Below, one piece after another: positions 53,810-62,793 of a stretch of DNA of 64,000 nucleotides. The notes beneath the pieces are model-generated. The model was not told the DNA's origin, ran no database searches, and saw nothing but the letters and a program-made list of their open reading frames with translations. Source of the DNA: Jejuia pallidilutea (GTDB taxonomy: Bacteria > Bacteroidota > Bacteroidia > Flavobacteriales > Flavobacteriaceae); assembly GCF_002973595.1 (NCBI RefSeq), contig NZ_PVEO01000004.1:62001-126000 (forward strand), written 5' to 3'. Every line of letters begins with the position of its first letter. The first letter of the stretch is position 1. Position numbers and translations under genes: made by a program.

Positions 53810-56194
53810 CTACTCTAATTTTAAACCAATAGTTTCTATACCATTATTAGCTTTTAGTAAAGGCGATTTTTCACTAGGAATAAAAGCATCTTTATCTTCC
53901 CATTTAGGGTTTTTGTTAATTATATCGTACTCTTGGGCACCTTTATTTACTTTTATGCTACCACTATCAAAGATTAAACAGTTTTTAATAGTGTTTTCAA
54001 TTCCAGATAGTACAATAGGAGTTTCAGCTTTATAACTATATAAAAAAGCAGAGTTTAAAATACTAACCTTGTGAATGCCATTATTTTTTATAATTCTTCC
54101 TTTTTCGGTATTGGCTACTTTGTTAAAAACACAATGGTCTATAACCAGTTCGCCTCCTTCTAAATTAACGTTAGGAATATTACGTGTGTAATTAATGGCA
54201 AATTGCTCTATATTATCAAAAACACTATTTTTCACAAATATTACATTGGCACTATACATTCCTAAATCTTTTTCATAAGAAAGGTTTAAACCTCTGTAGC
54301 TATCTTTAAACTTAGAATTAATAAAGCTTAAAGTATCTGCTTTTGTACCTTTATAGGCCTTAAAAATACTGCCGCCGTTAGTGTTTGTAAAGTTTTTAAA
54401 GCTACAATTATTAACGTATATGCTATACAATCCAGATTCGTTTTCGTCGGGAGATACAATGGCGTATTTCATGTCGTAGCCATTATCGCCCAAAAACTCA
54501 ATATCGTTTAAATAAATTTTTGCACCGGGATCTGCCCTAAAAAAGTAATCAAATGTATTTTCTGTATTATCCTTCATTTTTAAAATAGTTTGCCCTTGTT
54601 TAGCGCCTTGAATTGTTATGGTTTTACCTATTTTAATCTTTTTCTCAATTTCATAAACTCCGGGTTCTAATTTTATAATAGATCCTGAGGGCGCAGAACT
54701 AATGGCTTTTCTAATAGCACCAATAGCGGGTTTAATTAATTGCTCGGTTGGTTTTACAACGGGTTTCTTAATGTCTGGTTTCCAGCCAGGGCCAGTTATC
54801 ATACTAATGGCTCTAGGTATTCTGGTATTGCCCAAATTAAATGCACCAGAGGCATACGTCGTTCTTTCTAAATTTGTAATATCTACAGACGGACTATTTT
54901 TTAATTTGCTAACAGATGTTAAAACAGCGTTATTTTCTGAAGGAATAGGTAGCGAGCCTACCATTACCCAATCAATTTCTGCCTTTTGAAACAGTTCTGA
55001 ATTAACCGAGGCTTCACTATCAACAATATTACCGCTAAATGATATGCCTTCAATTGTATCATCAATTTCTAGAATGGTTCCAGCATCGGTATTTGTTATA
55101 ATATTGTTTGCAAATACTGTTCTAATAGGTGGTAAAGTACGTTCGTCGTCCTTTCCCGCTCCAAACGTCATAGGACCACAATTAATTATGGTATTATTTT
55201 GTATATCTACATCTTTTACTTGGTTATAGCGGTTTAATGGAGAATTTGGTACACCATTCATAATAACAATGGGGCCTCTAAAACCAGAACCTTTTAGCCC
55301 TATTAATAAATTGTTTCTAATAATATGCCCTTCGTTAATAACTCGTATACCACCCGTATTGGGTACGTTATTCCCTAAAAAAACATTGTGTTCTACCAAA
55401 GCGTTATTGCCATGTCTTAAAGTTAAGGCGCCTTTGCTTTCAAGAAATAGGTTATATCTAAAAATATTATTGGCAGATTTATTGGAGATTATTTCTATTT
55501 CACCATCACAATTTTTAAAGGTATTATATTCTACTACGGTTTTAGACGATTTCATGGAGTTATCGCTAGTTCCTATTCTTATGGTTTCGCCTCCATTTTC
55601 TCCAAGATCTGGACGAAAACCAAAATAATTATGATCTATTTGATGGTTATTGTCTATATTTTCATCTCCTTTTAACCAAACAACTAGAGTGGTTCCTGGA
55701 GATGATTTTCCAGTGAAATTATTATGATCTACGCGATTATTTTTTCCCCAAATATCTACCCAATGGTTTTTTAAATCGGGATCTTTGGTATCGTAATACG
55801 AAATAGTAGAATTTGCAAGCCTACAATTGTATGCAAAGTCTTTACTGCTAGTTCTAAATTGCACAACAGATTTTTGGGTAGTATTTCCATCTTTAAACCA
55901 TAGCCCGCTAACAATAACATAAGTTCCAGAAATACTTAAACTAGAATCTCCAGAAAGTATAACATTGCCAGCAGTTTCTGCTTTAATAACTATTGGGTTG
56001 TCTTTAGTTCCATTTCCTTTAGCCACTAAATTAGCATCTTTCCAAACACCATTTTTTAAAATGATGGTGCCACCATTGGAAGCATTTTTTAATGCGGCAT
56101 TAAACTCTGATATGTTGGAAACTAATATGTCTTGTGCGTTTAAAACACTTAAAAAATAGAATAGAAAAATTGAGAGAATTACATGTTTTTTCAT
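53810..56194 (-). CDS. Second PL6 lyase, two-domain, secreted
   Basis: Paralogue of the PL6 at 15479, on the opposite strand. The signal peptide ends near LNAQ21 with no lipobox, so it is soluble or secreted rather than a lipoprotein. The N-terminal beta-helix contains K239 in EIEIISNKSANN and R260 in GALTLRHGNN, 21 residues apart as in the first copy. A second beta-helix spans about 480-794 (SGSIIKLEPGVYEIEKKIKI). Length is 794 aa. I find no TGGTNNACCA or GTAC-type motif in the 303 bp upstream, so it may be under other control. Alginate is the likely substrate. Confidence 0.9.
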   Translation of the reverse strand: MKKHVILSIFLFYFLSVLNAQDILVSNISEFNAALKNASNGGTIILKNGVWKDANLVAKGNGTKDNPIVIKAETAGNVILSGDSSLSISGTYVIVSGLWFKDGNTTQKSVVQFRTSSKDFAYNCRLANSTISYYDTKDPDLKNHWVDIWGKNNRVDHNNFTGKSSPGTTLVVWLKGDENIDNNHQIDHNYFGFRPDLGENGGETIRIGTSDNSMKSSKTVVEYNTFKNCDGEIEIISNKSANNIFRYNLFLESKGALTLRHGNNALVEHNVFLGNNVPNTGGIRVINEGHIIRNNLLIGLKGSGFRGPIVIMNGVPNSPLNRYNQVKDVDIQNNTIINCGPMTFGAGKDDERTLPPIRTVFANNIITNTDAGTILEIDDTIEGISFSGNIVDSEASVNSELFQKAEIDWVMVGSLPIPSENNAVLTSVSKLKNSPSVDITNLERTTYASGAFNLGNTRIPRAISMITGPGWKPDIKKPVVKPTEQLIKPAIGAIRKAISSAPSGSIIKLEPGVYEIEKKIKIGKTITIQGAKQGQTILKMKDNTENTFDYFFRADPGAKIYLNDIEFLGDNGYDMKYAIVSPDENESGLYSIYVNNCSFKNFTNTNGGSIFKAYKGTKADTLSFINSKFKDSYRGLNLSYEKDLGMYSANVIFVKNSVFDNIEQFAINYTRNIPNVNLEGGELVIDHCVFNKVANTEKGRIIKNNGIHKVSILNSAFLYSYKAETPIVLSGIENTIKNCLIFDSGSIKVNKGAQEYDIINKNPKWEDKDAFIPSEKSPLLKANNGIETIGLKLE

Positions 56195-56497
56195 ACTTAA
56201 TAGTCAAAAGTTTTTAATGAATTATAAAGATAATCAAAAACAATTCCAATTTAAAACAAAGCAATTTTAAAGACTGAGAATTGAACTATTCTTTGAATAT
56301 TTTGTACAATTTTCACCTAGTTTATTATTTCTGAATGTAGTTGCGAACTAGAGTTAAATCGTTATTATAGTTTCTAACGGAACAAAATTAATTTTCGGTA
56401 ATTTTATTTTCGAATTACCAAAACTTAACAGCACTAACGACGGATTGTATTTTTTAGTTAAAAATGTAGAACGGGTAATTTAAAATATAATATACTA
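56195..56497. other. 303-bp upstream region of second PL6
   Basis: A/T-rich spacer between the PL6 start and the stop of a GIN-domain gene on the same strand. It should hold the PL6 promoter. I see no clear TAnnTTTG on the minus strand, no operator array and no hairpin. Confidence 0.5.
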
Positions 56498-57334
56498 CTA
56501 TTTTACTTTCTTTTGAAGTTTGGTAGTATCGGTCATACCGGTAATAATAATTTCTGGGTTTTGGTACACATAAATGGCACTTGTACCTGTGGCATTAATG
56601 GTAATTTTTTTAATAACTTCTAAATACGCATCAGTAGAAATATGGCTTGTAACGTTACAGGTGTTTATAGTAAAGTTTTTACCGTTTAATTGCGCGTTAT
56701 TGTCTAGCTCTACATCGGCTAAATCACAGTTGCCTTCAATTGCAGCAATGGTACGTTCGTAAAGGGCTATATTTACTTTAGGTGCGTTTATTAAAGCTTC
56801 CAGTTTTCCAGTACCTCTCATATTTACGTCACAAGTATCTGCAGTAATATTTAGTTTGGTTTTTGCTTTATCGGCACTTTCAAAAGCAAAAGTATTGGCT
56901 TTTACGGTTAAGGCTACCTTGGCAGAACCATTTGTTTTTAGCGAACTATTAACTAAGCTTAAAGGCGTTAAACCGTTTACTTCTGCATTATCGGTAACAT
57001 CAATATGCTGTAAATAATCGTCGTAGCTTACTTTAATATTTAGTCTTTTTTTCGAGGTAATTCTTTTTAATTTGTTAAAATACAGAATGCTATCTTTTAT
57101 TATAAAATCTATAACGTCGTGTAAATTCTCATCGGTTTCAATTTCAACTGATGGTATTTTGTTGTAGATTAAGTCTATTTCAAAATCCTCATCTAAGGCT
57201 ATGGTATGAAAGGAATTAATCTCGGTATTTACAATAGAAACTAAGCGGTTTCCTTTTATTTTTTCTGGATTTTGAGCAGTAATAGTTGTGCCTATTAATA
57301 ATCCAAAAACTAAAGATAGAGCTAATTTTTTCAT
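56498..57334 (-). CDS. GIN-domain (DUF2807) exported protein
   Basis: A 278-aa exported protein with a signal peptide ending near ITAQ21. The rest is a repetitive beta-solenoid of short strands (VDVTDNAEVNGLTPLSL, SLKTNGSAKVALTVKA, NITADTCDVNMRGTGKLEA) typical of the head-GIN/DUF2807 family. The family is common in Bacteroidota, often next to PspC and PadR genes as here. Function is not established; an envelope role is likely. Confidence 0.82.
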   Translation of the reverse strand: MKKLALSLVFGLLIGTTITAQNPEKIKGNRLVSIVNTEINSFHTIALDEDFEIDLIYNKIPSVEIETDENLHDVIDFIIKDSILYFNKLKRITSKKRLNIKVSYDDYLQHIDVTDNAEVNGLTPLSLVNSSLKTNGSAKVALTVKANTFAFESADKAKTKLNITADTCDVNMRGTGKLEALINAPKVNIALYERTIAAIEGNCDLADVELDNNAQLNGKNFTINTCNVTSHISTDAYLEVIKKITINATGTSAIYVYQNPEIIITGMTDTTKLQKKVK

Positions 57335-57518
57335 TTTAATGAGGGTTAAAATATCAGCGTAATAACGAGTTTCGCTGTACTATTTGTTCGTAATCTACTT
57401 ATTTAGACACACTTAAAAGCGTAAACGTCACTAACAGCGCGAAACAAATATAAATAAAAACCACCCCAAACCAATTAAGGATTAAGGTGGTGTGTAAAAT
57501 AGTATAAAGTTTAGTTGG

Positions 57519-58247
57519 TTATCTTTTGCTTACGCTTCCGCCAGAACTTTTATCGGTGTCTAGCATTTCGGGGTTGCCATAGTACTTCACGCTTGCACCA
57601 CTTGAAGCTTTTGCTATAAGCGCCTTTGAGGTATTTACTGTTAAGTTGGCACCACTAGAGGCAGACACTTCGGAAGATTCGGCTTTTAAATCTCCTGCTT
57701 TAATATTACTGCCACTACTAGCCTCGGCTGTTAAACTTATTGTTTCTCCTGAAACTTTTAAGCTACTGCCACTTGAAGAATCGCAAAAAAGATCATTAGT
57801 TTCTACTTGTACTTTCATAGTACTACCGCTGCTAGATTTTAAGACTAATTTATCTGAGGTAATTGTATTTGTGGCGTGTACGCTACTTCCGCTAGTAGAG
57901 GTAATAGCTGAAATAGATTTAAAAGTAACATTTATTTTTTTAGATGAAGCTCTACCAATTTGTTCTTTACAATGAATTTTTAGTACACCATCATTAACTT
58001 CAGTTAAAATAAGTGCTTGCAAATTTTCATCAGCTTCTACGGTAATGTTTTCGCTATTGCCTTGCGTTACATATACATTTAGACCTTCGGAAGCTTTAAT
58101 TTTAGAAAACGATTGGTTAATGGTTCTAGTTTCCATAACTACATTGCCATTCCCTTTTACACCAGAATTCCAATTCATATTGAAATTGCAGGAAAGGAAT
58201 AACAAACTTAAGATTGAGGTGACGATAATTCTGATTAGTGTAGCCAT
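57519..58247 (-). CDS. GIN-domain (DUF2807) lipoprotein
   Basis: A 242-aa lipoprotein with lipobox LFLSC20. The body is a Ser-rich beta-solenoid with a repeated xSSGSx pattern (SSSGSTMKVQVETNDLFCD, SSSGSSLKVSGE, EASSGSNIKAGDL, SASSGANLTVNTS). It shares fold and neighbourhood with the previous gene, from which it is 184 bp away. Together with the PspC and PadR genes upstream it probably forms an envelope-stress cluster, an inference from gene order. Confidence 0.82.
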   Translation of the reverse strand: MATLIRIIVTSILSLLFLSCNFNMNWNSGVKGNGNVVMETRTINQSFSKIKASEGLNVYVTQGNSENITVEADENLQALILTEVNDGVLKIHCKEQIGRASSKKINVTFKSISAITSTSGSSVHATNTITSDKLVLKSSSGSTMKVQVETNDLFCDSSSGSSLKVSGETISLTAEASSGSNIKAGDLKAESSEVSASSGANLTVNTSKALIAKASSGASVKYYGNPEMLDTDKSSGGSVSKR

Positions 58248-58362
58248 AATAATTGTTTTAATTGATTGATGATTAGTAATTTATTTGTTGTTCAAATATC
58301 TTTTATATGCTATTAGTTTTAAAAGTAAAATTTCTGAATTGTTGATTTTTAAAGATGAACTG

Positions 58363-60165
58363 TTAGTTATCAGATTTTATATCAATACCGTTTTTGTTAA
58401 TGTTCACTTTAACATCGTCTGCCTCTACGTTAATGCCATTACTGTTTATCTTAACATGGTCGTTATTATCCCTAATTTCAATACCATCCTCGTTAATTTT
58501 AATTCCTTCGGTATCTACATTAACATCAAAGGTGTCATCATCACAATCCATACATTTAGTTGCGTTGTGCAAAATTTTTAGGTAGTGCTCTTCTTGTCCG
58601 TTTTGTAAAATATCGTTGTAATTTGATGTGTTTCGGTGAAACGAGTATGTGTTATCATCGGCATATAGGGTAGAGCCTTCTGGTAAATAAAGAATAAGAT
58701 GTACTTCTTGGTCTCTAAATTTATGTTTAAAATCTGTAGTTAAGTAAGCATCAAGTAGTAATTCTTTATCAACCAACGCATAGTTGTAGTTAATTTGTTC
58801 AGCGCGTTGTTTAGCAATTTGGTAACTACTCCCTTCAGATGTTTTTTCAATGCTTAATGATGCTAAAGAGTCTTTTGTAGATCGTACAATAAGTCTTATG
58901 TCAGAAGAATAAATCATCTTCTCGTCGTTTTCGTTATACACCAATTTAAAACCATGAGTATCTCTGTAAAGGTGTCCGGAATTTGATTTGTAATAATTAT
59001 CGTTACCCACCATTTTTACGCGTAAGGTATCTTTGGCAGTAATATTTAATGGTTCTTTCTTTGTAACGTTAGCATCAAAAGCATGTTCGCTGGCTTGTTT
59101 TGCAAAAACAACAGCAATACCAATAATGGCTATTATCCATAATCCTAATAAGGAGAATTTCGCAATATTACCTATAGATTTTAGATTGTTAACTAAAATT
59201 TTTAATCCTAAATAAAATAGGAAAAAGAAAGGAATACCTACAGCAAAAAGTACAAGTACAGACACTAACCAAACGGGGGTGTTTGCAGCATTGGCGGCGT
59301 CTACAAAATCAAACCCTGGTACATTAATAGCGTCTGATATGCCAACAGTAAACAACGACACAATAAGGCTTATTAATGTTACTGCACCAATAAAAATTAG
59401 CAGTACTCCAATAAATTTTGCAAATATCTTGAAGAAGAATAAAATAATATCGCCAAGTGTTTCAAAAAAACTTCTGGAGGACGATTTTATAGAGTTAGCG
59501 CTTTTTTTTACATCTACATTCTTAGCAGCCTTTGATACAGAATCCGAAACATTTTTAGCTACATCACCAACGGTTTCGGTTACTGTATCAAATCCGTCTT
59601 TTATTTTTTTTTCAATATTGCTGATGTTTACGGGCTCTCCGGTCATCATTATTTTTTCAGCAGTTGTTTTCGCTTCAGGTACTAAAATCCAAAGTAATAT
59701 ATAAAGTAAAACCCCGGTACCGGCACCAAAAAACAATAGTATCCAAGCTAAACGAATCCAAATAGTATCTATCCCAAAATAATGTGCTAGACCTGAGGAT
59801 ACACCGCCAATATAAGAGTTGTCTGTATCTCTATAAAGTTTTTTGTTAGGCGACGATTTACCAGTATAGCTTTGTTTAGGCTCATCTTCAAAAATTTCAT
59901 CATCTACTAAATAGTCCTCTGGTTGTCCCATAATAGCAATTATGGCGTCTACTTCGGTAATTCGTATTACTTGTTTGTCGTTTTGTACGCGCTCGTTAAA
60001 AAGTTCAGCGATGCGTGCTTCAATGTCGGCAATAATTTCAGATCGACCTTGAGAGTCTGTAAATGAACGTTTTATAGCCTCAAGATAGCGTTGTAGTTTT
60101 AGGTACGCATCCTCATCTATATGAAAAAATATACCTGCTAAATTTATGTTGACTGTTTTATTCAT
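58363..60165 (-). CDS. PspC-domain membrane protein with repetitive acidic tail
   Basis: A 600-aa membrane protein. Residues about 1-95 form a conserved cytoplasmic region. The PspC domain is about 108-170 (KLYRDTDNSYIGGVSSGLAHYFG, then WIRLAWILLFFGAGTGVLLY). Further helices occur near 240-280, 300-330 and 340-365. The C-terminal half is soluble and ends in 16-residue acidic repeats (about 554-600). It overlaps the PadR gene by 8 bp, so PadR likely controls it. PspC proteins belong to membrane-stress systems; the role here is inferred. Confidence 0.85.
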   Translation of the reverse strand: MNKTVNINLAGIFFHIDEDAYLKLQRYLEAIKRSFTDSQGRSEIIADIEARIAELFNERVQNDKQVIRITEVDAIIAIMGQPEDYLVDDEIFEDEPKQSYTGKSSPNKKLYRDTDNSYIGGVSSGLAHYFGIDTIWIRLAWILLFFGAGTGVLLYILLWILVPEAKTTAEKIMMTGEPVNISNIEKKIKDGFDTVTETVGDVAKNVSDSVSKAAKNVDVKKSANSIKSSSRSFFETLGDIILFFFKIFAKFIGVLLIFIGAVTLISLIVSLFTVGISDAINVPGFDFVDAANAANTPVWLVSVLVLFAVGIPFFFLFYLGLKILVNNLKSIGNIAKFSLLGLWIIAIIGIAVVFAKQASEHAFDANVTKKEPLNITAKDTLRVKMVGNDNYYKSNSGHLYRDTHGFKLVYNENDEKMIYSSDIRLIVRSTKDSLASLSIEKTSEGSSYQIAKQRAEQINYNYALVDKELLLDAYLTTDFKHKFRDQEVHLILYLPEGSTLYADDNTYSFHRNTSNYNDILQNGQEEHYLKILHNATKCMDCDDDTFDVNVDTEGIKINEDGIEIRDNNDHVKINSNGINVEADDVKVNINKNGIDIKSDN

Positions 60166-60526
60166 TATTTTGTTGTTTTTCTTGTGCTGTGTTTGTTTCA
60201 GTGTGGCTTGTTACAATGTTTACTGCGTTACGCAATTCGTTCCAAGTGGTGTCTAGTTCCTTTAAAAATAGTTTACCAGTTTCGGTTAAACCATAATATT
60301 TTCTTGGAGGTCCAGATGTAGATTCCTCCCATCTATAATTTAAGAGTCCTGCGTTTTTAAGTCGCGTAAGTAAAGGGTAAATTGTCCCTTCAACCACTAG
60401 CAACTTAGCATCCTTTAACGTTTCTAAAATCTCTGCTACATATGCGTCGTTATTTTTTAAGACCGAGAGTATGCAGAATTCTAAAACGCCTTTTCGCATT
60501 TGTGCTTTTGTGTTTTCTATCTTCAT
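60158..60526 (-). CDS. PadR-family transcriptional regulator
   Basis: A 122-aa winged-helix regulator. MRKGVLEFCILSVLKNNDAYVAEI is the typical PadR start, then VVEGTIYPLLTRLKNAGLLNYRW and GPPRKYYGLTETGKLFLKEL. It starts the operon with PspC and overlaps it by 8 bp, an arrangement widespread in Bacteroidota. It probably represses its own operon. Confidence 0.92.
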   Translation of the reverse strand: MKIENTKAQMRKGVLEFCILSVLKNNDAYVAEILETLKDAKLLVVEGTIYPLLTRLKNAGLLNYRWEESTSGPPRKYYGLTETGKLFLKELDTTWNELRNAVNIVTSHTETNTAQEKQQNNE

Positions 60527-60622
60527 AGTGTCATTCCTTTAATGTTTTAAAACTGTTCATTTTTTGATTGATTGATTGATGATGTCTTTATAATGTTTTA
60601 TGTTCTGTTTTTTTGCGTTTAC

Positions 60623-60700
60623 CTTCGGGTCGGGCTTTCGGCAGTCGCTCTCTTCGAGGAGCTTCAATCCCGCACGTGCGGGACCTCAATCCCTAACGCG
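60623..60700. repeat. GC-rich interspersed repeat element with internal palindrome
   Basis: A 78-bp island far richer in G and C than its surroundings, including CTTCGGGTCGGGCTTTCGGC, the perfect palindrome CCCGCACGTGCGGG (60669-60682) and CAATCCCTAACGCG. It is non-coding and lies between divergent-free minus-strand genes. The layout recalls short interspersed REP-like elements of flavobacterial genomes; only one copy is in this window. Confidence 0.55.
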
Positions 60701-60725
60701 ATATTGGCTATAGTTTACATTGTCG

Positions 60726-61172
60726 TTATTTTAGAAAGTTAATAGTAAATGGATATTTGTACAATTCACCATCTCTAGCCTTTAAACTTGCAATTACAAT
60801 AAGAGCTAATTCTACAATAAAAGCTAGTACTGCAATTATACCTAGCCCGCCACCTATATATAGTAAGGGCGATGGTTTTCCTAACGAGATATGAAAATCG
60901 TGAAATCCATGAAAATCTATAAAATCCATTCCACTAAATATTTTAAAAATAAAAAAAGGAATGGTTAACGTTCCTAAAATAATGGCATAAAGCAAAATGC
61001 TTATTTGAAAGTTTAATGCTTGTTTACCGTGTTTATCTATAAATTCCGATTTGTCCTTATTAATAATCCATAACACTAGCGGACCAATAAAATTTCCAAA
61101 CGGAATAACAAACCTACTAAAGGTGGAGAGATGAATAAATGTAGCGATGTTTTTTTGATGATTATCTAACAT
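60726..61172 (-). CDS. DUF4870-domain membrane protein
   Basis: A 148-aa small membrane protein. FVIPFGNFIGPLVLWIINKDKSEFID with KHGKQALNFQISILLYAII is the DUF4870 (TMEM-like) signature, followed by two more hydrophobic helices. No known function. It is on the same strand as the PadR/PspC operon, about 200 bp upstream, separated by the GC-rich repeat. Confidence 0.85.
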   Translation of the reverse strand: MLDNHQKNIATFIHLSTFSRFVIPFGNFIGPLVLWIINKDKSEFIDKHGKQALNFQISILLYAIILGTLTIPFFIFKIFSGMDFIDFHGFHDFHISLGKPSPLLYIGGGLGIIAVLAFIVELALIVIASLKARDGELYKYPFTINFLK

Positions 61173-61329
61173 GATTTTTTTTTGATTGATTTAAAACATA
61201 TAATAGTTTCTTATACAAATATATGTCTAAAAACAGGTACTTTGTTACGCATAGTACTAAAAATTAACAAATTTTTAACAATTATAGGTGTTGAATTATT
61301 TCATAACTTACACAAAAAAAATAAGTTAA

Positions 61330-61785
61330 ATGAAGCTAACACCTAGTAAATTAAACACCTTTAGCATGCTTAAGTTACCATCGGCTTACCTGTGTGGTGT
61401 ACGCGTAAAATATTTGGATAATGAAAAGTGTGAAGTAACAGTAAAACATCGATGGATAAATCAAAACCCATTTAAATCTATGTTTTGGGCGGTGCAAGGT
61501 ATGGCTGCAGAACTTTCTACAGGCGCACTAATGATTGGGAAAATTCAAGCATCTGGCAAACGTATTTCAATGTTAGTAACTTCAAATAACGCTACATTTA
61601 CTAAAAAGGCAACGGGTAGAATTGTGTTTACATGTAACGACGGACATTTAATTGATGAAGCTTTGCAAAAAGCAATTGAAACTGGAGAAGGGCAAACCGT
61701 TTGGATGAAATCTGTTGGAGTTAACGGAGATAATGTTGAAGTATCTACCTTTAATTTTGAGTGGAGTGTGAAGGTGAAACAGTAA
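61330..61785 (+). CDS. DUF4442 hotdog-fold protein (thioesterase-like)
   Basis: A 151-aa soluble protein of the DUF4442/PaaI-like hotdog superfamily: KLPSAYLCGVRVKYLDNEKC, then VKHRWINQNPFKSMFWAVQGMAAELSTGAL on the central helix and VTSNNATFTKKATGRIVFTC. Possible acyl-CoA thioesterase, not shown. Monocistronic, divergent from the DUF4870 gene. Confidence 0.82.
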   Translation: MKLTPSKLNTFSMLKLPSAYLCGVRVKYLDNEKCEVTVKHRWINQNPFKSMFWAVQGMAAELSTGALMIGKIQASGKRISMLVTSNNATFTKKATGRIVFTCNDGHLIDEALQKAIETGEGQTVWMKSVGVNGDNVEVSTFNFEWSVKVKQ

Positions 61786-61810
61786 GCAGTAAGCAACAAG
61801 TCACGTTTCA

Positions 61811-61887
61811 ATTTGCGTCTTAGTGCCTTAGCGCGAAAATTATTTTTCTCCGCGAATCTCTATGAAATCTCTGGGAAATTCTGTGCA
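61811..61887. repeat. Probable interspersed non-coding repeat
   Basis: Segment with TTGCGTCTTAGTGCCTTAGC, GCGAAAATTATTTTTCTCCG and CGAATCTCTATGAAATCTCT, followed by GGGAAATTCTGTG. The internally repetitive CGAATCTC/GAAATCTC/GAAATTC pattern looks like degenerate interspersed repeats I know from flavobacterial intergenic DNA. A single copy is in the window. Confidence 0.45.
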
Positions 61888-61991
61888 ATAATTTTTTGTT
61901 TTTTTGAAATTTCATTATAAGTTGTAACAAAACTTAGTTTAAGACAACTTATAAACAGTTAAACTTTTAAACAGATAAACTTTTTTTTAAA

Positions 61992-62792
61992 ATGACAGCA
62001 CACGAAATAGATTACCGTATCTACGGCGAAGAAATGCAATATGTAGAAATAGAACTAGATCCTCATGAAGGTGTTATAGCCGAAGCAGGTAGTTTTATGA
62101 TGATGGAAGATGGTATAAAAATGGAAACTATTTTTGGAGATGGATCTCAAAAGGATACTGGTTTTTTGGGAAAAATACTTGGTGCAGGAAAACGTATCCT
62201 TACAGGTGAAAGTTTGTTCATGACCGCTTTTTACAACACGTTAATTGGAAAGCGAAACGTATCATTCGCCTCACCTTATCCTGGAAAAATAATCCCAATA
62301 GATTTAACCGAATTTGGTGGAAAGTTTATCTGTCAAAAAGATGCATTTCTTTGTGCCGCAAAGGGTGTTAGCGTAGGCATAGAGTTTTCTAAAAAATTAG
62401 GTCGCGGACTTTTTGGGGGCGAAGGTTTTATTATGCAAAAACTAGAAGGTGATGGTATGGCATTTGTACACGCAGGTGGTACTATGGCCAAAAAAGAGTT
62501 AGCCGCGGGAGAAACACTCAAGGTAGATACGGGCTGTATTGTAGGTTTTGACCATACCGTAGATTACGACATTGAATTTATTGGAGGTATTAAAAATACA
62601 GTGTTTGGTGGCGAGGGTTTATTCTTTGCTAAATTACAAGGTCCAGGTACAGTTTTTGTACAATCCTTACCATTTAGCAGACTTGCAGGTAGGGTATTGG
62701 CATCAGCACCAAGGAGCGGTGGAAAGAACAAAGGCGAAGGTAGTATTTTAGGTGGTTTAGGCGATTTATTAGATGGAGACAATAGGTTTTAA
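61992..62792 (+). CDS. AIM24/TIGR00266-family protein
   Basis: A 266-aa soluble beta-helical-sandwich protein. [28 protein letters not shown] opens the family, then [21 protein letters not shown] and [25 protein letters not shown]. The family is widespread and of unclear function (yeast relative AIM24 is mitochondrial). It has no signal peptide. Ends 1 bp before the convergent T9SS gene. Confidence 0.88.
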   Translation: MTAHEIDYRIYGEEMQYVEIELDPHEGVIAEAGSFMMMEDGIKMETIFGDGSQKDTGFLGKILGAGKRILTGESLFMTAFYNTLIGKRNVSFASPYPGKIIPIDLTEFGGKFICQKDAFLCAAKGVSVGIEFSKKLGRGLFGGEGFIMQKLEGDGMAFVHAGGTMAKKELAAGETLKVDTGCIVGFDHTVDYDIEFIGGIKNTVFGGEGLFFAKLQGPGTVFVQSLPFSRLAGRVLASAPRSGGKNKGEGSILGGLGDLLDGDNRF

Positions 62793-62793
62793 A

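Noticed and set aside
54702-55628. Open frames of 60-119 codons on the plus strand
   Set aside because: They lie antisense to the PL6 beta-helix gene, have no upstream signals and reflect codon bias of the real gene.
57646-59704. Plus-strand open frames up to 141 codons
   Set aside because: Antisense shadows of the GIN-domain and PspC genes, whose domains are clear.
60669-60682. CCCGCACGTGCGGG as an intrinsic terminator
   Set aside because: No U-run follows on either strand and it lies within a larger GC-rich repeat.
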